From the NCBI RefSeq assembly GCF_012641275.1, contig NZ_JABAIA010000003.1, forward strand, positions 930,001-994,000: a stretch of 64,000 nt of DNA, given 5' to 3'. Origin of the DNA: Chitinophaga varians. Its GTDB lineage: Bacteria > Bacteroidota > Bacteroidia > Chitinophagales > Chitinophagaceae. The position numbers were made by a program, and so were the translations under genes. Below the pieces are notes generated by a model that did not search any database, was not told the origin of the DNA, and saw only the letters and a list, made by a program, of their open reading frames with translations. Of the stretch, positions 50,475-57,932 are shown one piece after another. Position 1 is the stretch's first letter. Every line of letters starts with the position of its first letter.

Positions 50475-51305
50475 ATGTTTGGTTTTTTTAAGGAGAAATA
50501 TAACAACCCGGCACTGCTGAGTGAGCTGAAATCCAGGCAGGACCGCTGGTTTGTATTTCTGGACAAGCTCGAGGCCCGCATCGCTGAACTCACCGCCGCC
50601 GGTATACTGGAGCTGCAACAGGTTTTTAAGGAAGATACAGACCCGTACAAACGGTCGCATTCTCATATGTTGCAAGGCCTGAGAGGGCAGATCAACCATA
50701 TGCGGGACAAAGCCAATGATGTAAAAGAGGAAAATATCATCTCCTTCATGTATCGCGCTGAAGCGGATTTACCGGCTATCACCACGCCGGCCGGCAGCGA
50801 ATACCGCAGGTACGTCCACGATTTCAGGATGGCCTGCCTGGACCGGTACAATCTCTTTGATGAAAGGCTCAACGAAGCACTGGAAGCACTGCAGCACGCA
50901 GCCGGTGAGCGGGACCTGGAAAGCGAGTACCGGCAGCAGCTGGAAGCCTTCGAAAAAATCAGGGACCAGTTTGCCTGCAAACAATGCGGAGGCCATCTGA
51001 CCATTCCGAAGATGTTTTTCATTGATACTTACGTTACCTGCCCCTTCTGCCAGTCACAGAATACCTTCAGCCCGTCTTCAGGGGCCAGGATGGTGCTACA
51101 TAACGCACGGGAGCTGGCAGAGCAACGGACAGCAGCGCTTCGTACGGCCTATGAAAACAGCCGTCCGCAAGACCCGGAGCTATATAAAAAGTACCTGCGC
51201 GCCATGTTCGACGAGTGGAATAAGATCGTGCCGGACATGACGGCTGAGAATGAAAAATTTTATCAGCGACTATTGGAAGAGTATACCTTTAATCATTATA
51301 AATAA
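50475..51305 (+). CDS. coiled-coil/zinc-ribbon protein of unknown function
   Basis: A 276-residue protein that is almost all helical and highly charged, with long amphipathic helices over about residues 10-165. A single zinc ribbon (CKQCGGHLTIP then TYVTCPFCQSQ) lies near residues 168-195, followed by further helices to the C-terminus. There is no signal peptide or membrane segment. The family is not recognised. Fusion of a long helical rod to a zinc ribbon, beside an SPFH scaffold, suggests a structural or membrane-peripheral role (inference). Confidence 0.85.
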   Translation: MFGFFKEKYNNPALLSELKSRQDRWFVFLDKLEARIAELTAAGILELQQVFKEDTDPYKRSHSHMLQGLRGQINHMRDKANDVKEENIISFMYRAEADLPAITTPAGSEYRRYVHDFRMACLDRYNLFDERLNEALEALQHAAGERDLESEYRQQLEAFEKIRDQFACKQCGGHLTIPKMFFIDTYVTCPFCQSQNTFSPSSGARMVLHNARELAEQRTAALRTAYENSRPQDPELYKKYLRAMFDEWNKIVPDMTAENEKFYQRLLEEYTFNHYK

Positions 51306-51313
51306 GATTATTT

Positions 51314-51883
51314 ATGTCTGAAAATCCGTTATTAGCCCCCATTCACGGCATTACCCTGGAAGATTACAGCGCAGCCTGTGCTAAATTAGGAAGCGGTTTG
51401 AGCGAGGCCGATGTGGCCACCGCCCTCGGCGTGGAATTGCCTGTATGGCAGGAAGCCAACCTCCTGTGGCCCGAGCGTATGAAGCAGGATGCTTCTTTCG
51501 AGATCGTTACCCTGTTCGGGCAATATTTTGGCCAGGCCGACCAGCATCCTAAATTCAGCAACCTGAAAGCCAATACTTCCGCAGAAGGAAACGCGAACAC
51601 AGAAAGAATTAAATCCGATAAAGCCTTCTACCAGGAACTGGAAGTGGCCAGGAACACAGCATATGAATACGGCCTGGACGGCGCACAGTGGGTGGCGGAT
51701 AAATACGGTATCACGCTGGGTGATTTCCAGATTGCCGCATCTATCTGGAGTGAACAGATCCACCAGGACATACAGGCTAACTTCGAAGCCTATACGTCGC
51801 AGCAGGATGCTTACAAGGCAAAATATCAGCAGCTGTTTGCAGATGCCCAGGGCGGCAATGTGGCGGATGACATCCAGTTTTAA
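51314..51883 (+). CDS. uncharacterised helical protein closing the SPFH operon
   Basis: A 189-residue acidic protein starting 8 bp after the previous stop. It has two similar halves: TLEDYSAACAKLGSGLSEADVATALGVELPVWQEANLLWPERM and a later QWVADKYGITLGDFQIAASIWSEQI. Each resembles a helix-turn module ending in W-x-E. It may be an internally duplicated DUF-type protein. No catalytic motif or membrane helix is visible. Its operon position suggests it works with the SPFH and zinc-ribbon proteins. Confidence 0.82.
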   Translation: MSENPLLAPIHGITLEDYSAACAKLGSGLSEADVATALGVELPVWQEANLLWPERMKQDASFEIVTLFGQYFGQADQHPKFSNLKANTSAEGNANTERIKSDKAFYQELEVARNTAYEYGLDGAQWVADKYGITLGDFQIAASIWSEQIHQDIQANFEAYTSQQDAYKAKYQQLFADAQGGNVADDIQF

Positions 51884-51912
51884 TGGATCGATACAAGTGG
51901 TCAGCATAAGTG

Positions 51913-51946
51913 AAAGCCGTATAAATCGCAGGATTTATACGGCTTT
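51913..51946. terminator. terminator of the SPFH operon
   Basis: A perfect 15-bp stem (AAAGCCGTATAAATC and its complement) closes a 4-base loop, 29 bp after the operon stop. It can also serve the converging precursor gene. Confidence 0.85.
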
Positions 51947-51979
51947 CCGGTTTATAACAGGAAGCGGCGTGCCGCTCCT

Positions 51980-52165
51980 TTAGTTCACCTCACAGGCTTC
52001 TCCGAAAGTCCAGGGAATGCAGGTCTTTCCGATAGTGGTGAGACGGCCGCCTTTCAGCGCTGCGAGCTGGTTCCCAGCCATCGCTATGCCAGGCTTCTGT
52101 AACAGTATGCCGACTGTTTTTTTGTTCAGGGACAGTTTTGGGTTCAACGGGTTTTTCTTTTTCAT
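51980..52165 (-). CDS. GG-leader class I lanthipeptide-like precursor peptide C
   Basis: A 61-residue peptide from ATG 52165; an in-frame ATG 27 bp upstream is less likely because the family begins MKKK. The leader MKKKNPLNPKLSLNKKTV... contains the LSLNKK box and ends at LKGG (residues 39-40). The core of 21 residues has two Cys and four Thr (TTIGKTC, TFGEAC), which suits two (methyl)lanthionine rings. It lies on the strand opposite the SPFH operon, 3.3 kb from precursors A and B. Its promoter (52220-52259) is almost identical to that of susC. No modifying enzyme is adjacent. A structural, non-RiPP role cannot be excluded. Confidence 0.72.
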   Translation of the reverse strand: MKKKNPLNPKLSLNKKTVGILLQKPGIAMAGNQLAALKGGRLTTIGKTCIPWTFGEACEVN

Positions 52166-52219
52166 AACAGTAAGATTTAAAGGGTGGGTCAAATGGCTGT
52201 AAATGTGTCTGGGAACGGT

Positions 52220-52259
52220 CTACAGGGCAAAGGTTCATCTTTCTTAAAGATAACAAAAA
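52220..52259 (-). promoter_or_regulatory. promoter/operator of precursor C
   Basis: On the minus strand: -33 TTTG (52254-52257), an 18-bp spacer, then AACCTTTG (52228-52235), one base from TAnnTTTG. The spacer holds a palindrome ATCTTT-CTT-AAAGAT (52237-52251). Transcription should start near 52222, about 55 bases before ATG 52165. The block matches 48331-48368 over 38 bases with four or five changes, including the CTGTAG just past the -7 box. Confidence 0.75.
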
Positions 52260-52302
52260 GTCTGCCTTAAAACCGGGCGCGTGGCAGATTGCCGCCGTGT
52301 TA

Positions 52303-52327
52303 CACTAAAAGTAGTATCGTTTTAGTG
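52303..52327. promoter_or_regulatory. CACTAAAA-N9-TTTTAGTG palindrome
   Basis: A perfect 8-bp inverted repeat in the 52260-52568 spacer between precursor C (minus) and the chitinase gene (plus). It sits just before a 66-codon plus-strand frame (ATG 52330 to TAG 52528-52530) for which I find no other support. It may be an operator or an RNA hairpin. Nothing else is recognisable in this spacer. Confidence 0.35.
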
Positions 52328-52568
52328 AGATGATTATGCAGTGGATTTCTCCCGGTGATCAGCATAACAAAAAAATCTTTTTGCAGGCTGCAAATAATTA
52401 TCGGTTGCATTTTGCAGTTGCTACAACCCAATGGCATATACGCCGCAGTGATCAGGATAATTTTTACTATACCGGCGACGGCTATACTTTTCCGGCGGAG
52501 CTGCTGTATTGTAGCAATGAGGGATTGTAGTTTAACGATCATTTTCCCACTCTTCAAATCAGCTAGTT

Positions 52569-54584
52569 ATGAAAATCCCCCCTCTGATTACGATTGTATT
52601 ACTATGTCTGTTATGCCGGGCACGTACGTCAGCCAACGGACCCGCACATCCGGCGAACGTGAAGTTTGCCGCCGATACGTCTGTTTCTTCACTGATCAGC
52701 AGTGCGGAATGGGACGTGCTTTTTCCTCACCGTTTCAATCCCGACGACCGTACCGGCGCCGGAACACTGCCCACAAGCCCTGACAAGGATTTTTATTCCT
52801 ACAGCAATTTTGTGGAAGCGGTACGGCGCATGGCCAATGTAAAGGTGCTGCTGGAAAGGCGCTGTGGTACTGACTACTACCGCATCACCCGTACTGACAA
52901 AACCACGGGTGCTATCACCGTGATCCGGACCGATCCGGGTTTTAATGACCCTACCTGGAGCGGACTGGCCATTATTACACAGGTGCTGGACTATGGCACC
53001 TTTGCGGCAGAAGGCGATATCAATGCCCGGAAAAGGGAACTGGTGGCCTTTCTGGCCAACATCTCCCAGGAAACAACGGGAGGCTGGCCCACGGCCCCCG
53101 GCGGGCAATACGCCTGGGGATTGTATTTCCGCGAAGAGCAAGGTTACGAAGGCACCAACAACATCGGTTACCGGGATGAGACCAACACCATATACCCTCC
53201 CGCGCCCGGGAAGTCTTATCATGGCAGGGGACCCATTCAGATCAGCTACAACTACAACTATGGCCAGGCCAGCGAGCTGATATTCGGTGACAAAAACGTA
53301 TTGCTGGCCAATCCCGAAAAAGTGATACAGGATGGCGTCATCGCCTTCGAAACCGGTCTCTGGTTCTGGATGGCCCCTCAGTATCCCAAACCATCCTGCC
53401 ACGATGTAATGGTCCCCGGCAAATGGACGCCCACGCCGGCACAGCAGGCCGCCGGCATTAAGCCAGGATTTGGCGCTACGGTCAACATCATCAACGGCGG
53501 TATCGAATGCGGCAGCGGACAGGAAAATACCAAAGTACTGAGCCGCATCGCACACTTCCAGCGCTATGCCACTATCAAACAGGTGAGCCTGGAACTGAAT
53601 GGTGGCAACAACACCGCCAACTGCGGTTGTGCCAATATGTCCAGATTTACCGTCGACAACGGAGAGTGCGCCAGCCTTACATCCATCCGTTTCCTGCAAC
53701 CCGCCAATGGAATCCTTTCCACTACGTACCTGGGCCCCGTTACCGTGGCCGTCACCAAAAACGATCCCCGTAATGAAATCAGCAAAATCCAGATCATTGT
53801 AAACGGCCAGCTGTTCAATGACTCCGTTATTCAATGGACGCCGCCGGCGTACAACAAATACACTGCCACGGCAAAGGGTATACGAAACGGACTGGATACC
53901 GTTACTTCCACCGTAAGCTTCGCCGTATGGAACAGCACTACGTTTGAAGGCTGCGCCAACCTCCCGCCATGGCAGGCTTCCCAGAACTACACCACGGCAG
54001 GAAATATTGTCCTCTATAACAACAACATCTACCGTAATAAATGGTGGGCAGGCAGCGCCAGCGTGCCTGGCAGCAGTGATACCTGGGAACTGCTGGGCGC
54101 CTGCACCGGCGGCCCGCGGACAGATACCGGCTGCAGCGGCATCGCGCAATGGATGCCGTCTAAAGCCTATTCCGCCGGCAACCTGGCCGTGTATAAAAAC
54201 AAAATCTACAAGGCTAACTGGTGGACCCAAAACAATCAGCCTGACCAGAACAGCGGCGCAGGGCAACCCTGGACGTATGTACGGGATTGCGGCGCCAGCG
54301 CGGCTGTCAGCCAGGCGGTCAGCAACACCGTGATATACCCCAATCCTGTTGCCGGTAATGTGCTGTATGTAAAATTCGCTGCGCCGGCAGGAGGGAAGTA
54401 CTACCTGTCGGTGCTTCATAACACCACCTTGCAGCGCATGCAACAGGTGTATTACGAAGCATCCCACGATGGTTGGCATACCGTACAGCTGGACGTAAAC
54501 CGTTTGCCGGCCGGCGTATGGATACTGCAAATCAGTGGTGATGGCGCCAACAGGAACAGCGCCGTCACGTTCATAAAAAATTAA
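52569..54584 (+). CDS. secreted GH19 chitinase with two chitin-binding domains and T9SS sorting domain
   Basis: A 671-residue protein. The signal peptide (about 1-22) precedes a GH19 catalytic domain (about 35-340). It shows SQETTGGW with the general-acid Glu, QYAWGLYFREEQG with the second Glu, and YHGRGPIQISYNYNYG plus NIINGGIECG, the family signatures. An Ig-like domain (about 365-450) follows, then two carbohydrate-binding modules of CBM5/12 type (PWQASQNYTTAGNIVLYNN and QWMPSKAYSAGNLAVYKN, each with WW). The last 85 residues form a type IX secretion signal (YPNPVAGNVLYVKF ... LPAGVWILQI). It should hydrolyse chitin outside the cell. It is monocistronic, with a strong terminator after it. 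Confidence 0.96.
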   Translation: MKIPPLITIVLLCLLCRARTSANGPAHPANVKFAADTSVSSLISSAEWDVLFPHRFNPDDRTGAGTLPTSPDKDFYSYSNFVEAVRRMANVKVLLERRCGTDYYRITRTDKTTGAITVIRTDPGFNDPTWSGLAIITQVLDYGTFAAEGDINARKRELVAFLANISQETTGGWPTAPGGQYAWGLYFREEQGYEGTNNIGYRDETNTIYPPAPGKSYHGRGPIQISYNYNYGQASELIFGDKNVLLANPEKVIQDGVIAFETGLWFWMAPQYPKPSCHDVMVPGKWTPTPAQQAAGIKPGFGATVNIINGGIECGSGQENTKVLSRIAHFQRYATIKQVSLELNGGNNTANCGCANMSRFTVDNGECASLTSIRFLQPANGILSTTYLGPVTVAVTKNDPRNEISKIQIIVNGQLFNDSVIQWTPPAYNKYTATAKGIRNGLDTVTSTVSFAVWNSTTFEGCANLPPWQASQNYTTAGNIVLYNNNIYRNKWWAGSASVPGSSDTWELLGACTGGPRTDTGCSGIAQWMPSKAYSAGNLAVYKNKIYKANWWTQNNQPDQNSGAGQPWTYVRDCGASAAVSQAVSNTVIYPNPVAGNVLYVKFAAPAGGKYYLSVLHNTTLQRMQQVYYEASHDGWHTVQLDVNRLPAGVWILQISGDGANRNSAVTFIKN

Positions 54585-54601
54585 ACCTGTCAAAAGCCTT
54601 T

Positions 54602-54653
54602 AACAGCCCCGTCTTCCGGCATATTCGCCGGAAAACGGGGCTGTTCGTTTTTT
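54602..54653 (+). terminator. intrinsic terminator of the chitinase gene
   Basis: A 19-bp stem with one mismatch (54602-54620 with 54627-54645) followed by a T-run (CGTTTTTT). Confidence 0.9.
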
Positions 54654-54706
54654 CCCTCCGCATTGTTTTCGTATAATGCTTACATTTAGCTAAATAAAAA
54701 AGACCA

Positions 54707-55645
54707 ATGGATAAATTATTGAGTATAGGATCAGCAGCGCTAAAGAAAGCGGCCTTAAATGAAGAGGCAAAGGCATTTATTCTGGAGAACGAGGCTTTAT
54801 TTAACGTATTGAAAAAGGCGGCCGACAGGTACATCGGTGGTGAAACGCTGGAGGAAACTCTCGTGAAAGTAGTACAACAAAATCAGCAGGGCTTTAAATG
54901 CTCGGTGGAATTTATGGGCGAAAGCACCCGGAATGAGCAGGAGGCCCTGGACGCTACCCGGGAGTTCATCAGGATATGCCGGGAAACAGGCAGCCGCAAA
55001 TTATATTCAACCGTATCACTGGACCTCTCCCATATTGGACTGGCCGTCTCCGAAGACCTGTGTTTTAGCAACCTGATGGCTATCTGCGCGGAAGCTGCCC
55101 AAAGCGCGACAGAGGTGATCATCAGCGCGGAAGGCACCGAGCGTACGGACGCTATCATTAACACCTATAAACGTGCAGTAAGGGAATACAGCGGTGTAGG
55201 CATTACCATGCAGGCCTATCTCTACCGGTCAAAAGACGATTTTAAAGAGCTTATAAAAGAGCCGGGAAGAATCAGAATTGTAAAGGGTGCATTTGAAACA
55301 GCCCCCGGGCTTTCCATGCCAAGGGGAGAACAGCTGGACGAAGCCTATCTCGGCTACGTGGCGCAACTGTTGTTTGATGGCCATCTGTGTTCCATTGCTA
55401 CACATCATCATGAGGTGCAACAGCAGGTGAAGGAACTGATACGCCAGTATAAGCCGGCTAAAGACAGGTATGAATTTGAAAGCCTGTATGGTATCCAGAC
55501 AGAACAGCTGGAGGTGTTAAAGGAAGAAGGACATCCCGCTAAATTGTATTTCGTTTATGGGAAAGAGTGGTACCTCTACTTATGCAACCGGCTGGCGGAA
55601 TATCCTTTGAACATCTTCCGGGCATTGAACGATATCGTTAGCTGA
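54707..55645 (+). CDS. proline dehydrogenase family protein (divergent)
   Basis: A 312-residue FAD-dependent (beta-alpha)8 enzyme of the monofunctional PRODH/PutA type. Family marks in order: CSVEFMGE (usual strand 1), KLYSTVSLDLSHIG, RIRIVKGAFE, the LCSIATHHHE strand, YEFESLYGIQ, FVYGKEWYLYLCNRLAEYP. PRODH oxidises proline to pyrroline-5-carboxylate. In the usual Y-x-x-R-R-L-A-E substrate-binding motif this protein reads Y-L-C-N-R-L-A-E. One of the two carboxylate-binding arginines therefore appears replaced by Asn, and substrate preference may differ. A TACATTTA box at 54681-54688 is one base from the -7 consensus. No P5C dehydrogenase gene is adjacent. Confidence 0.85.
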   Translation: MDKLLSIGSAALKKAALNEEAKAFILENEALFNVLKKAADRYIGGETLEETLVKVVQQNQQGFKCSVEFMGESTRNEQEALDATREFIRICRETGSRKLYSTVSLDLSHIGLAVSEDLCFSNLMAICAEAAQSATEVIISAEGTERTDAIINTYKRAVREYSGVGITMQAYLYRSKDDFKELIKEPGRIRIVKGAFETAPGLSMPRGEQLDEAYLGYVAQLLFDGHLCSIATHHHEVQQQVKELIRQYKPAKDRYEFESLYGIQTEQLEVLKEEGHPAKLYFVYGKEWYLYLCNRLAEYPLNIFRALNDIVS

Positions 55646-55661
55646 CCGGATAAAGTAATCG

Positions 55662-56738
55662 TTATTCAACGACCTGCTCTGCGATCTTCGCCGCAAACTC
55701 GTCCAGGCTGGTAGTGGCGGCATTACTGAGGATAATAATTGTAGCGCCTTTTTCCAGCACATGAAACAGCATGGCCTGTGCGCCCATAATAGAGCCAGGC
55801 CTTTTGATAATGGTATAATGCCTGTGGTGAATCTCATAATCTTTATAAACCCACACGCCGCAGCCATATTCGTTGAGCCCGGAGGTAAACATCAGATCGA
55901 GCGTAGCCTGTTTTAACAGTTTCTTGCCAAACAAAGCGTTGGCAAACCTGAGTATATCATCGGCGGTGGCATACATAGCGCCGGAAGCATACCAGTTTTC
56001 CATGTAAGCCGGAAGATCGTTGACCAGGGCTTTAATATCGTCACGGTAGAAATAGGTGTCGGCGAGGCGGGGAATTATCTTCTGCTGATAGGCAATGCCG
56101 CTATTGGCCATCTCCAATGGTTGCAGGATGCTGGCCTGGAGATTTTCTTCAAAGGTTTTGCCCGTAACACGTTCAATTATTTTCCCGAGGATGATATAAT
56201 CGGCATTGTTGTAATCCCATACTTTACCTGGTTCCGTTTCCAGTTTGCCGCTACTGTAAAGCGTGAGCATCTCGTCAGTGGTATGTGGTAGCTGATACTG
56301 TGGCATGCCCTTCTTCAGTGCTGATTCGAGGGTGAGGTCCGCATCCATATTGTGGATGCCGGATGTCATATTCAGCAACTGTAAGAGCGTCACTTTATTG
56401 GCTGCTTCTCCTTTGTAATCGGGAAGATAGTTATTGATGGTTTTATATAAATCAATTTTACCTTTTTCATACAGTTGGAAGATCAATACGGCTGTAAAGG
56501 CTTTGGTGATAGAGGCGATTTTATAACGGGTATCAGTTGTATTGGGGATTTGCTGCCGGAAGTTGGCGAAGCCGAAACTCTTTTTATACCAGGCACTATT
56601 TTCTTTGGCCAGCAGAATGGTACCGTTGAAATTGTTTTTTATGACAAAGGAATCGATAAACAGGTTCACCTTGGAGGATTGTCCGAATGCGTTGCCAATA
56701 GTGACAAGAAGATATGCCAGGAAGACGGTCTTTCTCAT
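55662..56738 (-). CDS. exported serine hydrolase, beta-lactamase/DD-peptidase fold
   Basis: A 358-residue protein from ATG 56738 with a signal peptide (MRKTVFLAYLLVTIGNAFG, then QSS). The class C/AmpC-like fold is shown by SITK (Ser-x-x-Lys nucleophile) near residue 76, LLNMTSGIHN, and the Tyr-x-Asn motif in DYNNADYIILGKIIERVTGKTFEE. The C-terminal strand ATIIILSNA fits. The KTG-type motif is not obvious, and HxG may be represented by the RPGSIMG segment. Members act as peptidases, esterases or beta-lactamases, and this one cannot be assigned a substrate. It converges on the proline dehydrogenase gene with 16 bp between stops. Confidence 0.88.
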   Translation of the reverse strand: MRKTVFLAYLLVTIGNAFGQSSKVNLFIDSFVIKNNFNGTILLAKENSAWYKKSFGFANFRQQIPNTTDTRYKIASITKAFTAVLIFQLYEKGKIDLYKTINNYLPDYKGEAANKVTLLQLLNMTSGIHNMDADLTLESALKKGMPQYQLPHTTDEMLTLYSSGKLETEPGKVWDYNNADYIILGKIIERVTGKTFEENLQASILQPLEMANSGIAYQQKIIPRLADTYFYRDDIKALVNDLPAYMENWYASGAMYATADDILRFANALFGKKLLKQATLDLMFTSGLNEYGCGVWVYKDYEIHHRHYTIIKRPGSIMGAQAMLFHVLEKGATIIILSNAATTSLDEFAAKIAEQVVE

Positions 56739-56914
56739 GATATAGGAGTTGTAATAGAAAACGAGCGTGTCAAATCCTGTCGTTATGTACAGCCGGAGGC
56801 GTTGAGCAATAAATATAGCTAATTTTTCCGACTGCCCGGTTTGTTTTCAGGCACTATCCTGCTCTGGCCAGTTGTAGCCCGGCCAGGGTGTTGATCTGCT
56901 TCATAATATAAATG

Positions 56915-57421
56915 TTAAGGCAATACTTTCTCGAATGCCAGCCGTGCTGAGCCACGGAAGAACACCTCGCCGCAATACACATAACCCAGCTTCTCGAAAA
57001 TGCGCAACATACCTTTATTATCGAAGTTGGTGTCTGCCCGGACGCTCCTGATATTGTTCGCGGCAGCATACTCGTCCACGCGCTTTAACATCTCCTGTGC
57101 CAGGCCCTGACCGAGGAAATCATCTGAAATGGCTACACGATGGTATACTACAAAATCACCGTCTGTCAGCCAGGTGCCTTTGATCTCCGCATAGGCCGGT
57201 TCATCATTGATGAGCACTGCTATATAACCGGCTATTTTACCTTCGCCGGCCAGAACATAGCCATGTCCGTTTTCTATGTCGTGGGCCACTACAGCAGGAT
57301 TAGGATATCCGTCCTGCCACTGGTCGCTGCCTTCGGCTTTTCTGCGTGCGATAGCTTTCTCCAATATGTTCCAAATCTGGTCTGCATCTGCTGATGTCGC
57401 TTTTCTGAATTCCAATGCCAT
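56915..57421 (-). CDS. GNAT-family N-acetyltransferase
   Basis: A 168-residue protein. I chose ATG 57421 (MALEFRKATSADADQIW) over the longer frame from 57457 because a -7 promoter box lies between them. The acetyl-CoA loop reads VAISDDFLGQGLAQEML, a form of the R/Q-x-x-G-x-G/A motif. N-terminal EFRKATSADADQIWNILEKA and C-terminal FEKLGYVYCGEVFFRG are typical GNAT elements. It should transfer acetyl groups to a small amine or peptide substrate in the cytoplasm. Substrate unknown. Confidence 0.9.
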   Translation of the reverse strand: MALEFRKATSADADQIWNILEKAIARRKAEGSDQWQDGYPNPAVVAHDIENGHGYVLAGEGKIAGYIAVLINDEPAYAEIKGTWLTDGDFVVYHRVAISDDFLGQGLAQEMLKRVDEYAAANNIRSVRADTNFDNKGMLRIFEKLGYVYCGEVFFRGSARLAFEKVLP

Positions 57422-57441
57422 AATTCCTGAATGTTTGTTTC

Positions 57442-57449
57442 CAAAAGTA
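57442..57449 (-). promoter_or_regulatory. -7 promoter box for the GNAT gene
   Basis: On the minus strand this reads TACTTTTG, an exact TAnnTTTG match, about 21 bp before ATG 57421. No good TTTG -33 box is seen at the usual spacing. Confidence 0.55.
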
Positions 57450-57659
57450 CGAAACACTCCGGAACGTTGCGCCGCTTTAGTGTCCGCATTTGCCCATAGC
57501 GCCTGCCCGTAAGGGTTTGGACTTGTTTTAACATTATTATAACAAATGAAATTTTAACTTTCGCCTATTGCTATTGTCAGAAAAATCCAGTCTGCCAAAC
57601 GGGGACGCACATATTTTTCTATTTGATTTTGTTTTTTAATCGATTCAATTTCATCTAGC

Positions 57660-57809
57660 ATGAGGAACATTCTAAAAACCAAAACAGCACATCACAAGAG
57701 ATTTCTAAAACCTGTACCCACAGAAAAAGTAACCAACGTCATTATTCCGGATATCACCCCCTTGCCGCCGCTGCGTACTTTCCGCTCAGGGAAAGACGGC
57801 CCGTATTGA
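57660..57809 (+). CDS. possible 49-residue small peptide
   Basis: ATG 57660 to TGA 57807-57809 encodes a basic peptide (KTKTAHHKRFLKP near the N-terminus) ending in a Pro-rich part (IPDITPLPPLRTF) and SGKDGPY. It lies in the 511-bp spacer between divergent GNAT and NEW3 genes. An A+T-rich upstream region (TTTGATTTTG) suits a promoter. It has no Gly-Gly leader and no Cys. It could be a real small protein or chance. Nothing else in the 57422-57932 spacer is recognisable. Confidence 0.35.
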   Translation: MRNILKTKTAHHKRFLKPVPTEKVTNVIIPDITPLPPLRTFRSGKDGPY

Positions 57810-57932
57810 CAAAATCCCGCATTAACAGCATAAGGGACGGTGTTTGACCACCGTCTGTTGTCCTATTTAAGCTACTCCCGACCAGGAGCGGCCTACAGTA
57901 TTTTATTTTCAACAACCAATATATTTTCTCCT

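Noticed and set aside
48169..52259. Complete lanthipeptide cluster
   Set aside because: I looked for LanB, LanC, LanM, radical-SAM, YcaO, ATP-grasp and C39 transporter motifs in the genes around the precursors and found none. Only precursor-like genes are supported.
52330..52530. 66-codon plus-strand frame before the chitinase gene
   Set aside because: No recognisable family, no promoter box and poor codon preference. Kept only as a note on the spacer.
52689..54593. 634-codon open frame on the minus strand opposite the chitinase gene
   Set aside because: It is antisense to a gene with clear GH19, CBM and T9SS motifs. Its translation is low-complexity and Gly/Val/Arg-rich with no motif.
57422..57457. 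12-residue N-terminal extension of the GNAT protein
   Set aside because: A TACTTTTG -7 box at 57442-57449 lies inside it, and the family normally begins near MALEFRKA.
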